64,000 nt of DNA, from positions 207,316,731 to 207,380,730 of the forward strand of contig RSEF01000001.1 of assembly GCA_003993805.1 (NCBI GenBank), given 5' to 3'. The position numbers and the translations under genes were made by a program. Source of the stretch: Himantopus leucocephalus. Taxonomy: Eukaryota; Chordata; Aves; Charadriiformes; Recurvirostridae. Below are positions 25,640-39,063 of this stretch, in pieces (the first letter of the stretch is position 1; each line of letters opens with the position of its first letter). The notes under the pieces were generated by a model that was not told the DNA's origin, searched no databases, and saw only the letters and a list, made by a program, of their open reading frames with translations.

Positions 25640-28600
25640 CTTGAAACGATAAAACATATTTTGTAAGAAACTGCACAGCTGTTAAGATGTTAGAAGGAAT
25701 GAGGACTTAAGCTGTTTATAAGCTTGATCCACACACTAAATAAACCTCTCATTTCCATATTTCAAAGCCCTTGGCAGCACAAATAATTGCTGTTACTTTC
25801 AAATGTGAAAAAAGTGTTTCCAGTGTAGAAATGATTTTCAGAACGGCCTGGATTTTAACAAGAAAATTCTATCAACCAACCAAAACAATTTTTGCAAAAT
25901 GATGATAAAACTCTGCCTGGAATTATAAATGATTTACACAGATTTATTTGAACCTATATTTAGAATACCTGTTTAGCATGGGCCCAGGCTGATTTTTCAA
26001 GTAGATGGGAAAATGTGTTCCCATATACTAAAGAGGGAAGATCCAGACGGCCTATGCTAGATGCTGCCAGCCATTGTGTCACACACAGATTTGACATACA
26101 GCACATCGGTCCCGCACAAGCTGTGGGCTCGGGCTCCAGAAACAGGCGGCGTGAGGCACAGCTGACGAGGAGCGCTAACAGCTTGCACACCGACTATAAT
26201 GCTGTCTAGAGCCAGTCGATAGGAAACAATGCCCGAAGAGATGCCGGGAGTCCTGCCCGTCTGAAACCTCACCGCCTGCTGTAGGCACATCCCTACATTT
26301 GGGATGCAGGCTCTAGAGGAGTCCAGCTCCCTTTGCGCAGTAGAGGCTTAGCTGAAATGCAAGACCCGGGGTCAAGCTTAGTGCCGTGACTCCAGGGACT
26401 CCCCTGCTATCCTGGAAGAACTCTCTGTCTCCCAGCCTGCAGGATACCCGCAGTGTCGGGGAGGAAGGTGGCGGCGGAGGGCATCATCTGTGGGGAAACC
26501 TGGGGACAGTGCAGCCAAGCAGAAGTTCAAGCGCTGGGAAGACCACAGCCAGCCCATTCGCTGGGCGCTGAGATACCAGCAGGTAGTCGGGATGTCCTGA
26601 GGACTTCTCCCTGCAGGGTTTATACATGTTGTGCTACCACTGGATGAAGGACAAATCCTGCATTGCTAGCAGCACAGTGGCGTAGGCACAACAGACTGAA
26701 AGGGGCTCTGTGAACCTGGTGTCCTCCATCTCATGTTCAAGTGCTCCTTTTTCAGGTGAGGGAAATACCTGAGAGAGACTTTGGATCTGTGCAGGCAGAG
26801 CGGGGTTGCCAACACAAAGGCTAAAGCACAGAATCACCGCTTCTGTATGAACTCGAGGCTGCTGGGAGTGCACTGAAACTCAGGCAAGAAAGGGACACAG
26901 CTTCATCACCTCCTGAGGAACCTCTGCACTTGCTTAAGCGTACGACTTCCTATCTTTATTGCTAAGGAGCCTCAACAGTCACATATCCTAATGGATAGAC
27001 AACTGGTAGACAACTACATCAATATTTATTCATAATTCATAATAATAAACTTTTCTCTTTCTCTTTTCATGTTCAGAGGTCAGTGCATCCATGCCTATCA
27101 GACATGAACACTTTGTGGTGGGTGTCTGCCCAGGCTTGCTTGCGGATCTGCAGAGGCATGTGGAGCAGTATCTTTGAAGCACCATTCATCTCCAAAGGGA
27201 GAGAAGTATCTGTGAGGAGCCAGTAGCTTTCAGGGACTACATGCGGTTGAGAAAGATGGAATTTCACTCTCTGAATTTCTTTAGTGATGTCAAGATCTGT
27301 GTGTCAGGGCTGAGGGGGATTTGACAACAGCAGTGTCTGCCAATGGCGTCTTCCCCTCATCAATTATGAGAGGATGGAACACCTTCAAAGCACTCGGACA
27401 AGGGCTGGGGAAGAGAGATCTTCTGGTGCCAGGGCTCCATCAGATCTTATGGCACCAGAAGCCAGGCTTGTGATTCACCCTCTCTAGAGATGGCTGGTCT
27501 CTGGTCCCTGGGGGTCTATTCTGGCCTTAGAATGGAAATTTTTCTGTCACTCATTAGGAGAGATATTTTCCTGGCAGACAGGTGTAGACAATGGTATTTC
27601 ACAGCTTATGGAGCATTCCCTACAACGTTGACCCTGATTGTGGGACAAATGCCAGCTTCAGGACATGCCTTCATGGTCTGCTGTTAACAGCTTTTCATAT
27701 AGCTCCTTCTACATGACAGGTCTTTGCTGGCTGGTCATGAAATGTGGAAACTGCTTGTGTGTAGATGTGTCTTTACCTAGCTTCACTGGAGTTACCTTTA
27801 GACGAGATTTTCAATACAGATAAAGTAATTGCTTGTCTGTCCCTGAAAGTGAAAATGAGAACTGTAGGCTGTAGTGGGAGTGATAACAGAGTGCTCTTTG
27901 TGGATAAAGCTTTAAGGGGAATTTAGCAGCCAGGCTGACAAATGTGATTTTGTATAAGGGCTCTAATTATGGTTCACACTCCAGAGGGAGAAGAGCAATT
28001 GCAAAATTGGAATGAAATTGTTCATTTGTCCCTTTTGTTCTTGGAAGCAATTGCTTTTGAACCAGTCATATTTACTACAGATTTCTCCTACTCAGCGTTT
28101 AGTTACAAAGCCTACGCTTTTGGCGTGTTTGCCTCATTCAGAAAGGTAACTGTGTGGCTAGCCTTGACACGTTACAGACAAATTTCCAGTACACTAAATG
28201 TAAATCTAACCTTTGTAAGGACATTGGGACTGAGCCATAGATGAAAGATGATCCCAGAAACGCTATTTCTTTGATGCTGAGCAGCATGACTTATTCTGAA
28301 AATGGCTTAGATGTATAGCTGGAGCCCGCTGCCTACAAAGTCAATGTCAAAACTCCTTCTCCCTTCAACAGGAACCAAACCAAGTTCTAATTTAATGCTG
28401 TTGTGTCTAATTGTCACACTGGGTAGCAATAACGTAAACAGCTGCTTTGACAGTGATACAGATGCCGGCAGGAGTGATCACTCCCATGAAAAATGAAATG
28501 TATCTCAAGCAATATCACTAACTCAATTCAACAAGCCACTTAAGCACAACCTTATTTTTAAGCAGATGTGAAGCCCTATCAATCAGACTATCTGTAGAAG

Positions 28601-29018
28601 CATCTTCATACTATTTCCTCTAAGCTGTAGTCTCTCAAGTATGAATGCTAAAGCTCATTGAATTAGACAAAGTCCTTACGCTAAAATCCTTAGAAAGCTT
28701 TTTTTTTAATCTTTATCTTATCTTGCGAGAAGATGTTACCTGATAACTCACAACTTTTTTTTTCAAGCTTTTCGTGTTAATGTCTACTTAGACATTTTAT
28801 CTGGCTATTCTAAAATGAATAAAAAACAACTAGGTGATTTTTTTTGACAACGAATATAAGTTTAAGTTTTCACGTTTAATTTCCGTGTTGAAGGGAAAAA
28901 GCTTTCTCACTTGCCAAATGTTTGAATTTATCTTTCAAAGTGTTAATGATTATCAAGGAAAATTTTCCCACAGTCATTTAGAGAAGCTGCAGCTGGTTGA
29001 TAGTAATCCTAGAGTAAT

Positions 29019-29031
29019 AAATAAATAAATG
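29019..29031. repeat. AAAT microsatellite
   Basis: About three tandem AAAT units (AATAAATAAATAAATGA) in the large GRIA4 intron. Confidence 0.7.
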
Positions 29032-31441
29032 AAACCCATTCATGAGAGGGTTATTTAGCTGGGTTATTAGCCATATCCATAGACAGTTTCACAGCACAAT
29101 AGAGAAACGGAAATAAAAAGGATGAAGAAGTAAATGTGGATTTAAGCTGCAATCATTGCTCTGAAATTAAACTGTATTGTTTATAAATGTAACACATTAA
29201 TGTCCTCATCATGTCTAGTAGGCCATGTAAAACCAGGTTAGTTTCACACTGCTTTCTCTGCTGCTTTGTTATCCAGGTCCACCTCAATGTGTGGAAATAA
29301 ATAATTTCCTTCTGGTCAGCAAAACACAGAGAACCTTTGCTCAACACTGCTGTATCTCCCACAGAAATGTTCTAACTCAGATCTCAACAGGTGCAATGAT
29401 GACTACATTGAAAACGATGTACCTGAGACCTCAGAGCCAGGCTAGATCACTCATACTCATCCTAGACAGTGCTTCATTCTGCCACAGAGGAAGGCATTTT
29501 GAAACTTGAATATCTGTGGCAGAAACTGTTCTTTCATCATTAAAAAATAGGACTGTATCCTCAATGCCACACTTAGTCAAAGCTCCCACTGAAGAACAAT
29601 GTGTTCCTCAATAAAGGAATTGAAATCTTTGCAAGAGTAAGGCTTTAATAGTAGAAAGCAGGCAAGTGCATTAATATTTGACTCTTAATCCTTGCTGTCA
29701 CTGCACAATCCTGCCTTTTCCATTACTCAGAAGAAAACGGAGTCCTTGTATGCGATAGTGAAGCCAGTTCAGCCAAAACTGCAGCCCTTCCATTACAATG
29801 ATACCTCACTTCACAATTACTTGAGTGCATGCACTGTGATTTCAATGTACAGATCACAGCTTTTTTTTAAGCTGCCTATAGAATTACAGTATGAAAAACT
29901 TGATGAGAATTAAATCATTCTCACTCATTTAAAATCACTTTCCATCTCCCCATAAGTAAATAGTAATAAGCAGTTTAAAATGTTAATCAGTGTCACTTCT
30001 TTTTATGAAGAGGCTACTTGTGCCAACTGCCTTTCACATTTAGCAAAAGATAAAACTGCACAGACAGATGACAGTGCAACTACCCAGTCCCTTGCAAAGT
30101 AACATCGATGACACTAGACAGGGATAACTCATCTGCCACCCAAAAGGATCGCAGAAGGGTGCTAGCCTAAAGCCCAGGGAAGCTGGCCGAGAGGCCTGCT
30201 TTGACTTCCAGTCAGTTTGAGTCATAGCAATGGTTAACAGATGACCCATCCATTGAACTTCAGTCCGTATGAAGCAGAGAGGAGGGCGTTCAACAAACGA
30301 CCTGAATGCTATGGCATACAACACTGTGGTACCTCGCAACAGAGACACACAAAGGTCCCTGCACCATGAAGGAATGGGACAGAGGCCCAGGCTAGGGACC
30401 ACAGCAGCCAACATCACAAGCATTGCTGGAAGTCTGAGACAGCCATCGGGGAACAGCACAGGAGGGGGCACCAAATGCTGCCTAATGTACGCCTTTAAGT
30501 GCCTATTCCATCACAGGGACACAGTATGTCTAAGAAACCAAACTAAAACATGAAATGCATCTGGCATGGTAAAATCAAGCCTGTTTTCAATAGCCTAATG
30601 CCCAAAGCACGAACACATGCAGTAGGTAGAAAAGGGTCTCTCCAGCTTTATTAGACCTGAACAAGTATTCACAGTCCCAGCCACAGCTGCTTGTGGTCTA
30701 AGTCTTTCAGCTCCCCAAATCCCTGGATACGCAGTGGTTCACAGGATGGATGGAAACCACCACCCATCAGCACCACTCAGCACCATCCATGAATGCAGTT
30801 CAGAGGAGTCAGCCTTGGCCTGAGCACACATGGCAAAGGAGATCCCCTCCATGAAGTCACGTCCCAAAATACCTGGTTTTGAATACTAAATGGCCTAAAG
30901 GCACAGACAGATCCCTAAGTACTCATTACAACAAAGGCAGGATCTCTGCTGGGAGCATTTATAACAATCTTTTAGGCAACTGGGAGAGTTTTGCCAGGAA
31001 AACTTAAACGTCTTAGCTATTTAAACAGGTTTGACATTTTCCGGAATCCCTTTCCTGAACTTAGGCACGTGTAACTGGCACATTAGATAGCAAAATATTT
31101 CCCTGAATTCTGGGCAGATTCTTGGTGAAATTCTGCTGTTATCTTTACAGACGGCGGCACTGTTGTTTCACTGCTTAGCATTGGGGATGTTGTTCGCTTG
31201 CAATAATGAACAAGCAGGATGTGCAAAAATAACATGACTCACTAATGAGACTCTACATACACAGAGACAGCTTTGTTTAAACTGCAGCCGCATTGCACAG
31301 CGCATCATCTGAGAACCGCTGGTGCCACCACTGCAGTTACTGAGCAGAAGCAGAGACCCCGACCCTATAAAAGGCTTCACAAATACTTCTCACAGGGCTT
31401 TGAAAGCCTCAGAAATCGCTCAGTCACTTAGAAGACAGATC

Positions 31442-31458
31442 GGGGGGGAGGGGGGGGG
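31442..31458. repeat. Poly-G tract
   Basis: Seven G, one A, then nine G on the + strand. It is C-rich in the GRIA4 transcript. Homopolymer length may be inexact. Confidence 0.85.
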
Positions 31459-34400
31459 ATATGCCACCTCTCTTTAACCTTAGGTTCTCTGAATGTACAG
31501 CAAACTTCAAACAAAGAGTACCTGAATGTTAAATGACCAAAGCACCATAGGTGGGCCATACGCGAGATATGGACCAACTGGCAAAATACAGGATTTGCTT
31601 TTATTTCCAGTAAAATCCATGACTACTTAGTCATACAAGTTTGTTGTAGGCATACTACTATGTCTACACAGTGCCTGGATGAAGTGGGGATCAGTAAACT
31701 ACTGCACAATGGGAAGTGAAGCCACGGATGTGGTGGTGCACCCGTAGGAGGAGGAGTTCACTGAACGAACAAGCTGCCCCAAGATCACAATGTCACAGCC
31801 AGCAACATGTCGGCAGTCGATGACACATCTCAAGCAACTCAAAGCTCATTTTCTTCCTTGCGCTTTGGACCTCTCTCCCTGCAGCTACCTGCCGACGCAG
31901 CCGTCTGCCAGACAAGCCCTGCAGTGCTCCTGGCGCAGGCTGGAGGGTATCGTCCCCTGGGACAAGGCAGAGAGGCAGCCTGGGGAAGCCGAGTTCAGTG
32001 ACCTTATTTCAGTGATGTGAATCGCGGTTATTCTCTCATGACCTAATCTGTATCCAGCCCAGGTGGCTTGGGAAAAGGAGGCCACAGCTGCCCGAGAGCC
32101 TTCGCTCTCCGCACAACCCAGAGCTCCCTGGATGCAGCTGAGGATCTGTCTCAGACGTATTTAGTGAAACACAAGCGGGTGCATTTTTAAAGCTTGTTCA
32201 TATAATCCATTCAAATGATTTTAAATTGGAAAACAATAAAATGCAACCTTACCCAGCAAAAAATGGAAACCTGCCCAGCTTCTGAGCTGTTTATTTTAAC
32301 CATGTTTTGAAAAGTGCTGATGGCAGATTGTAACATGACATATATGCAACGCACTTTAGGGGTGTTTGATAATTCATCAAGAGAAATTAAGTGTAAAGCT
32401 GCATGGCACTGGCTGAATATGTTTAATAAATTAGGAATGAAACAAGCACTCCGTTAACAAGGAAGATGTAGCCAAAGCTTGTATCATTCTGTACTCAGAA
32501 GGCTTGAAGGATCAATAGTGCAAATATTAAAAAAGAGAGCTAATGCAAGAGCATTTTTACAAGAAAAACAACCTAAATTTTAAAGACAAAGGCCAACTTT
32601 GAGATCATGTTTTTTTTAAACACATTCAAAAATTGATAGGAAAAAAATTTGTACTGGTATTTATAAAGGTTTGCATGCTGTAATGCTATTTGTATGAAAA
32701 AATTGCATTCAAATACTGAAGCACAGCACATATCAAGACATTTTCACACGTAGCTGATAGTTCAAACAAAATAGTCCTTGGCACTTGCTGTGATAGCCTG
32801 CCCAGCATTTACATTAAATAAAGAGCTACTAGTATTCAAGTTGTGAGTCTTCAAAGCAATATTAGTTCTTCTGCAATGGGTTTCTCAGGCTTTCCTGCTA
32901 AACTCTTCCGGTGCTGTATAGACGCTTATCACAGAAAGGATGTGAACGGCCATCTCAGTTGAGTACCCAAACCCAGCTGAGGATCCACCAGGACAGTGGG
33001 TGTCTCTTGAATTCCACCTTGCAAAACCCATGTACTCCTGAGGAACTGACTGGTCCGCAGAAAGCTAAGTCAGGCAAAAAAAGCTATGGGCAGGTTGTGA
33101 GCTGCATTAGAAGTTAATACCATTTATAAATGTTATTTAAAAATCCCCTGTTTGCATTTAAAACACCTCTTCCAGAAAAATAACTCAAAATATTCTACAA
33201 ACACTAAGAATAAAGTATCTTTACAATAGCGCGTATGCATTGTTATTCTTTGTCCAGAGATGGGAAATATAAAGCAACGCTCAAATACTTTTCAATTGTG
33301 GCTAATTAAAATAAGTATAATGCTCTTCACTTAGCCATCCAAATAAGATGGTTAATTTCCAGGGGCACTGAGTATTTACAGCTTCTATGTATATCCTAAG
33401 TATGCAGCTTAGTTACTTGAATTGAGCTTTGTAAACAAATATGAGCCAAACTGACACCTTGAGGATCAGCAGGAGTTCCAATTAATGGGAGACCCACTGC
33501 TGCTAAAAATTGCCATAGCTACTTTGAATTCAAAGAAGTTCTGACAATTTACACCAGCTAGAGGTCTGACGACTGTAGTTTAAAATATTTATATAAATTG
33601 AAAGCTGTTTTGCAGCAAGATATTCCAATTACAGTATGCAAACACTTCTTGGCACAAGCAATTAAATATATATTTTGCTTATGCAAAAACAACAGCAGTT
33701 GACCCAGGAAGGCAACTCTGCTTGTTTCTCTGCTTTATACAAAGCTTGGCTGTAAATAAAAAACACATAAAATTGTCCCTAGAGTAACTGTTCATACTGG
33801 TTCTGTGTACAGCCTTTAGTAGAAGCAGAAACACCAGTTTCTCTCAACCCTGAGCTATTTTAATTTTTGCTAAGGACTACCTAATCCTGTTCTCATTGAG
33901 CAGTATCCTTTTTCAAAGCACAATTTTTCTTGCTGGTTGCAGCACAAGCAGGATTATGCTCATAGGCTGCTGCAGTCCAACAGCGGCAACTCAAAACACA
34001 TGTTTTAAAGGCTTCAGTGGGATTATTCTAAAGTGTCTGAGCACGGGTGTAACACTGATCCACACTGCAGGAATTGCGCTGAGGATAAGCTTAACCCACT
34101 GCCAACTGCCTCGAAACTCTCTCTCACCTCAGAAACATTAGGAATCCTGAGCCCTTCACGGTTTTTATACATTTGATATTGCTGAAAGCACTTACAATAA
34201 TATTTTAAATTTTGAAAGGTGTAAAATGAGCATTTTTAAATACATGCCCCCCAAAAATACTTAATACTTTCAGATGGGGTAACACTCACCTCTGGCATGG
34301 CTGGCAGAAAGCCTTTTGCCTTTTTGCACCTCAATCTCGACTCAAGGTTTTGTCACAGCGGGGTGTTTGGATGCTGTTCCACCTGCCTCTCCAGTAACTC

Positions 34401-37400
34401 CTAAATTTAGGGGTCCCCAGCTGAGAGAAAATGGTAGTATTGGCACGGACAGGCAGGGGTTTCGTGGTGGGGCACAGGATGTGGTTCAGGGCCAGGCAGA
34501 GGTTCCATCGGTGCTGGATTAGTGCTGCTGAAAGACAGGGAGTAATGGCTTGTACTGGGGGCTACAGCAGTGAAGCTCTACCGGGTCTCACGCTATCCCT
34601 CTCCTCTCCCACCTGGACTGCATTAGTGCAGGCTGTCTAAGTGACAGTATGTTACGTTACCCAGGCACACGTCATTGAGACTCCTTATGCCGCTACATCC
34701 ACAAGAAAAAGCCAAACACTGCGGTTCACTGTCTGCACAAATGATCTATTTCTTTTTCGAATGGTTGTCTTGATTTTAACAGGATTGAAAACATTATTCA
34801 TCGTTACTGAAGTTGGCTAGTAGATCTAAACTTTCTTTTACACAACATCTTAGCCATATTTGTAAGGCATTTTAAGTTTATGCTTCTGAATGCCACGGAG
34901 TGACTATTTTCATCCAGAATGAGGCTAGGAAAAACGTATCCCTTTTGGATGCAATTTGCTGCTTATTGAATAGAAATAGGGCGTGGTCCCTTATAACTTA
35001 GAAAGTTGTTCCTTCTTTATTTCCATCTCAATCCGTTTGATATGACTGATGGATTACTAGCCAGCCTGTTGAGATCACAGACTCTGGCCACCCTACACAG
35101 AGGAAGATTTTACCACATCAAAATCATCCAGCACAAAGCAGGTGGCAGCTGTTTCAGCAGCTTCTGATTTTTCACTCCATTCAACACGTCCCAGCAGTAG
35201 CAGAAATATTGTGCCTTGGACTGAGCATTTCACAGCTTTCATCCACGGGAACACCCAGCCCTAGGCTGAATCACCCATCCCCAGAAGAAATGTTACTGTG
35301 ACCTCCAAAAACGGTCAGGACTCTCATTGACAAATCATGGAAAGTAAAATATCCTGTTGGAGTCACTGCAAAAACTAGTTTTCCTGGTTCCTAACCAGCC
35401 CCACATCTCAATGTGCTATATAAATGTATGTTCTATTGGCCGGGTAGCAGGGCAGCTAATATAATAAACCCAAGATCTTTCTTAATGCAGTACTAAACAT
35501 ATCCGGCATTTTTGGACACTGGTTCAAATTTGGCAATGTTTGAAGAGATTGCACTATCAGACTGCTCCATTTTTTCAGTTACGCCAGGGTGAATCTCACC
35601 CTTTATGAACACATAATGGTAAGACGGATAAGAGGGTCTATATTGACATGTTCGTCTCCTGTTATTCTACTCCTTATGATATGTTGCTGCATTTTTTTTC
35701 TTGCAAGCAGCAAGACGTCATAACAGCACCTGATGAGTTTAAGATGTCATTTAAGATTAAGAAATGGTAAAAACACCTCAGGAGTCACAATGGAGTGACT
35801 TCTACAAGTAAAGATGCATCCGTGCATGCTTTTTTCACAAGCTACCTCACTGTCAGCTTAAGATGCTCTATTAAAAGGTGATAGAAGTCCTCTGTTCTAG
35901 CTAATGTTTCTGAGATGTCCTCAGAGAAGAGTTATACAAAATGAGTCACATTTAACCACTCTCAGGGTGACAGAGAGATAGGTAACAGTGCTGACAAAAA
36001 ACCCCTGATGCTCAGCAACTGCAACTGGTAAAAAAATGAACTTACTGCTATTACTGTTCTCAGGCATTTGAGGAGTAGCCAGATTCAGCTGAATTTCTAT
36101 AGTTTTATTTTAGAAACCAAACCCACTGTTTTAGGTGCTGTTTCCAACAAGCACCAATCTTTTGCCTGTCTGGTTAGACTTTCCAGCCACCAAGTCCGTC
36201 TCACCTTATTGAGAATGAAACATGAAGCCACTGCAAAGCCAAATACTGTACGGTACTGAAAGTGCTGTAATACACACAGTCTGCTCATCCATTAATTTTT
36301 TCCTAGTGAGGAAAACAACTCCACATGGGAAAGCTATAGGGCAAAACTGCAGTCCACTTCTGAGGGAATTCATTCACTGACATGTGTCCACAAAGGTATT
36401 AAAATAATGTAGTCACTGTGTCAAAAGCCATTGATAACACTGAGAAATCAGCATGGATGCTTGATTTTTACTGTTGCCAGAAACAGACCACTGATTCCTA
36501 AGATCTGCACAGCTGATGCATTGTTATCAGATCTAAACTTAGACTGAGAACAGGTATGAGAGATTTCTGTAACTATGCATGCTTCTTCTGACTCCATACT
36601 GGGTTTTTTTCCATAAAGAAGTATTAGAAGGAAGGCAATAAACGGAAAGATCCCCACTAAGAGATGGTTTCTTAAGCTTTGGTCTAATTATAATGTAAGC
36701 ACTTTGAAGTTCATCATTTTAATTAGAAGCAGAGACTGAGAGAAAAAAGAGGGGGTCCATTCCCCAGGTGGGAACTCTAGCTGCAACTGCAATGCAAACA
36801 ATAAATAATACTGCATAACTTGAGCCTTAGTGGAATGCTGGCTTGTGTTTTGTCTAATGGCAGATCAATACCATACAAATGAAGCAATTACAGTTGTGTC
36901 ATATAAAGCCTTATTTGGTCAGCAGCCAAAATGGGGATTAGCTGGAAGAGTTCCTAGGACTTTCTGTCTGAGTATTATCGCAGAAGTTAATGAGGAAGAT
37001 CTGATAGGCTGAGACAAACATAAATGGTGCCAGCAATCAGGCGAGATGGTCGGTCCAATAGCCAGTGTGCTGATAATTAAAATGCCCTGAAGCCAGCTGA
37101 ACATCAGTCCAAGATCAGGTGAAATTATCAGACAAGGGCAATCCAATCCCTCTGGCAACCAGCTATATAATGTTGCCACCATTGGTAGAGACATGTACAT
37201 AGCAGCAAACGCAAATACACCAGCACTCATACCAGTCAGACCAACCACAGCCATTTCGATACAGTAATACTCATGCTTGTAATGTTTCAAACACAAGCAG
37301 CCAGGCTACAGAGAAAACAAGGTATGGAAATTACTAATAGATCTCCGCAGTGGATATGGAGAGCCAACTAATGTAATTGCTGTTCTCCTGAACACATGCC

Positions 37401-38555
37401 CACATGTCACTTTTAATAAAAAAAGCTGAAGGGAATAGGGTCCACTGGTGGTGGAGATTTTTGCTATTGTTTTCTACAAGGAAGAGAGAAAAACATGTGG
37501 TCATAGACCATAGACTGTTTAAGAAACCATTAGTTTAAGTTACATTTTCCCTATTGTTTTGTCTTCAGAACAGTTTCTTTGATCAAAGACACTGAGAAAT
37601 CTACCACAGGGTTTGTTCTGAGGCACACGCCTTCATGGATTTGAAATAATCATACAAACATCTGAAGCAGGAATGGACTTTAAATATTCACAGCACAATA
37701 AACCCTACGCTATTAATCTTCACTACCCCTCTGAGGTTGATGGGCAATTGTCATTACCCTCAATTTGCAAAGGTGAAACTCAAGCCAGAAGGTGAAGTGA
37801 CCCCCTCCAAGGCTCCCAGGAAATTGGGGCAGGATCATAATTAAGCTCATCAGTACATGACTTCCAACCTTGCGCTGAGTCAACCGCACTTCATTGCTGC
37901 TCAGAAATCTTTGGGCCTTATCAGGCAAGTGTTCATGAAGAATTTATCCTTCTGGACTCCCAGTGGAAATCACTTCCTAGAGATCGACTAAGCTTAAACT
38001 TCTGTGCACATTCCCTTAACTCAGTCTTTAACCATGAGATACCCTGCCAAAAGTGAGAGACAGCCAACCTGAGTGGTTTGACTCCTCCAAAAATACACTC
38101 TTGCACCTTTTGACCCCACTCTTAGGGGTACATGGGGTCTTAGGGGTCCACAAGGGTCCATGCTGTCAGTCACTCAGCAGCTATATGAGGCTGCTTGGGA
38201 AGTTAAGGGCTCCCTTTGCCCTGGCAAAGCAGAGATACAAAACACTGTCAGTTACTTCACTGAATTCAAATACTCTCACTATCTTCTGCTTTTCCAGCAT
38301 GAGAATGGGATTTAGATGAGAATAATCTGATTGACTTTTGATTCACAGAAATCAAAGCTAAAGCCTAGGGTCAAGAGCAGCTTCTGTACAAGCTGGGGAG
38401 AAGACCTTCTACTACAGAGAAAACTTAAACATCCCTCTCCATAAGCTCCTACAACTTTCCAGATACTCCTGTACTTCCAGGAGATTTAATGTGATGGCTG
38501 CAGAGGTCCTTTTCACCTTCATAATTGCCAAAAAGGGATCACAGCATAATGCAGT

Positions 38556-39063
38556 GTGGAAGGCTCCTCAGGAGGTGCCTTCTGCTCACACAAGGGTCAG
38601 CTCTGAGGTCAGCCCAAGCATGCTCAGGGCCTTATCCAGTCATGTTTTGAAAACCTCCAGGGATGGAGACTGCACAACCTCTCTGGGCAACCAGGGTCAG
38701 TGTCAGACTGTCCTCAAGCAGTCAGGGGAAAAACTCCCTCCTTACATCCAGTCTGTTTCAGTTTATGTCCCTTGTCTCTTTCTTTCCTGTCCTGTGCTGC
38801 TGTGAAGAGCCTGTCTCCATCTCCTCAAAGACCTTCCCATAGGCACTGTGGGCTGCTGTTATGTCCCCCCCAAACCCTCCTCTGCTCCAGGCTGAACAAG
38901 CCCAGCTCCTTCAGCCTCTCCTCAAAGGGTAGGTGCTCCAGATCCAGCTCCAGCTTGATCACCTTCCACTGAAATTGCTTTAATTTATTGATGTTTTTTC
39001 TTGAATTAGGAGGCCAAAAAAGGATGCAGTATTCTAGATGCGATCTGAATGTTTGCAATTATT
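38556..39063 (-). mobile_element. Old CR1 LINE fragment
   Basis: About 500 bp of CR1 in - strand sense, more diverged than the copy at 19671. The frame 39058-38825 encodes a decayed piece of the ORF2 reverse transcriptase C-terminal region ([18 protein letters not shown], then [15 protein letters not shown]). Downstream, GAGGTTTTCAAAACATGACT and GATAAGGCCCTGAGCATGCT are also CR1 3' region. The tail repeats are not clear. Confidence 0.9.

Noticed and set aside
30040..30474. 144-codon open frame on the - strand
   Set aside because: It is rich in Cys, Leu and Pro without domain structure and is overlapped by another frame on the + strand. I see no evidence of a gene or pseudogene.
36919..37296. 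125-codon open frame on the - strand with hydrophobic stretches
   Set aside because: It lies in a GRIA4 intron. The translation matches no family I recognise, and no splice or promoter context is visible. The hydrophobic composition is common in translated AT-rich introns.
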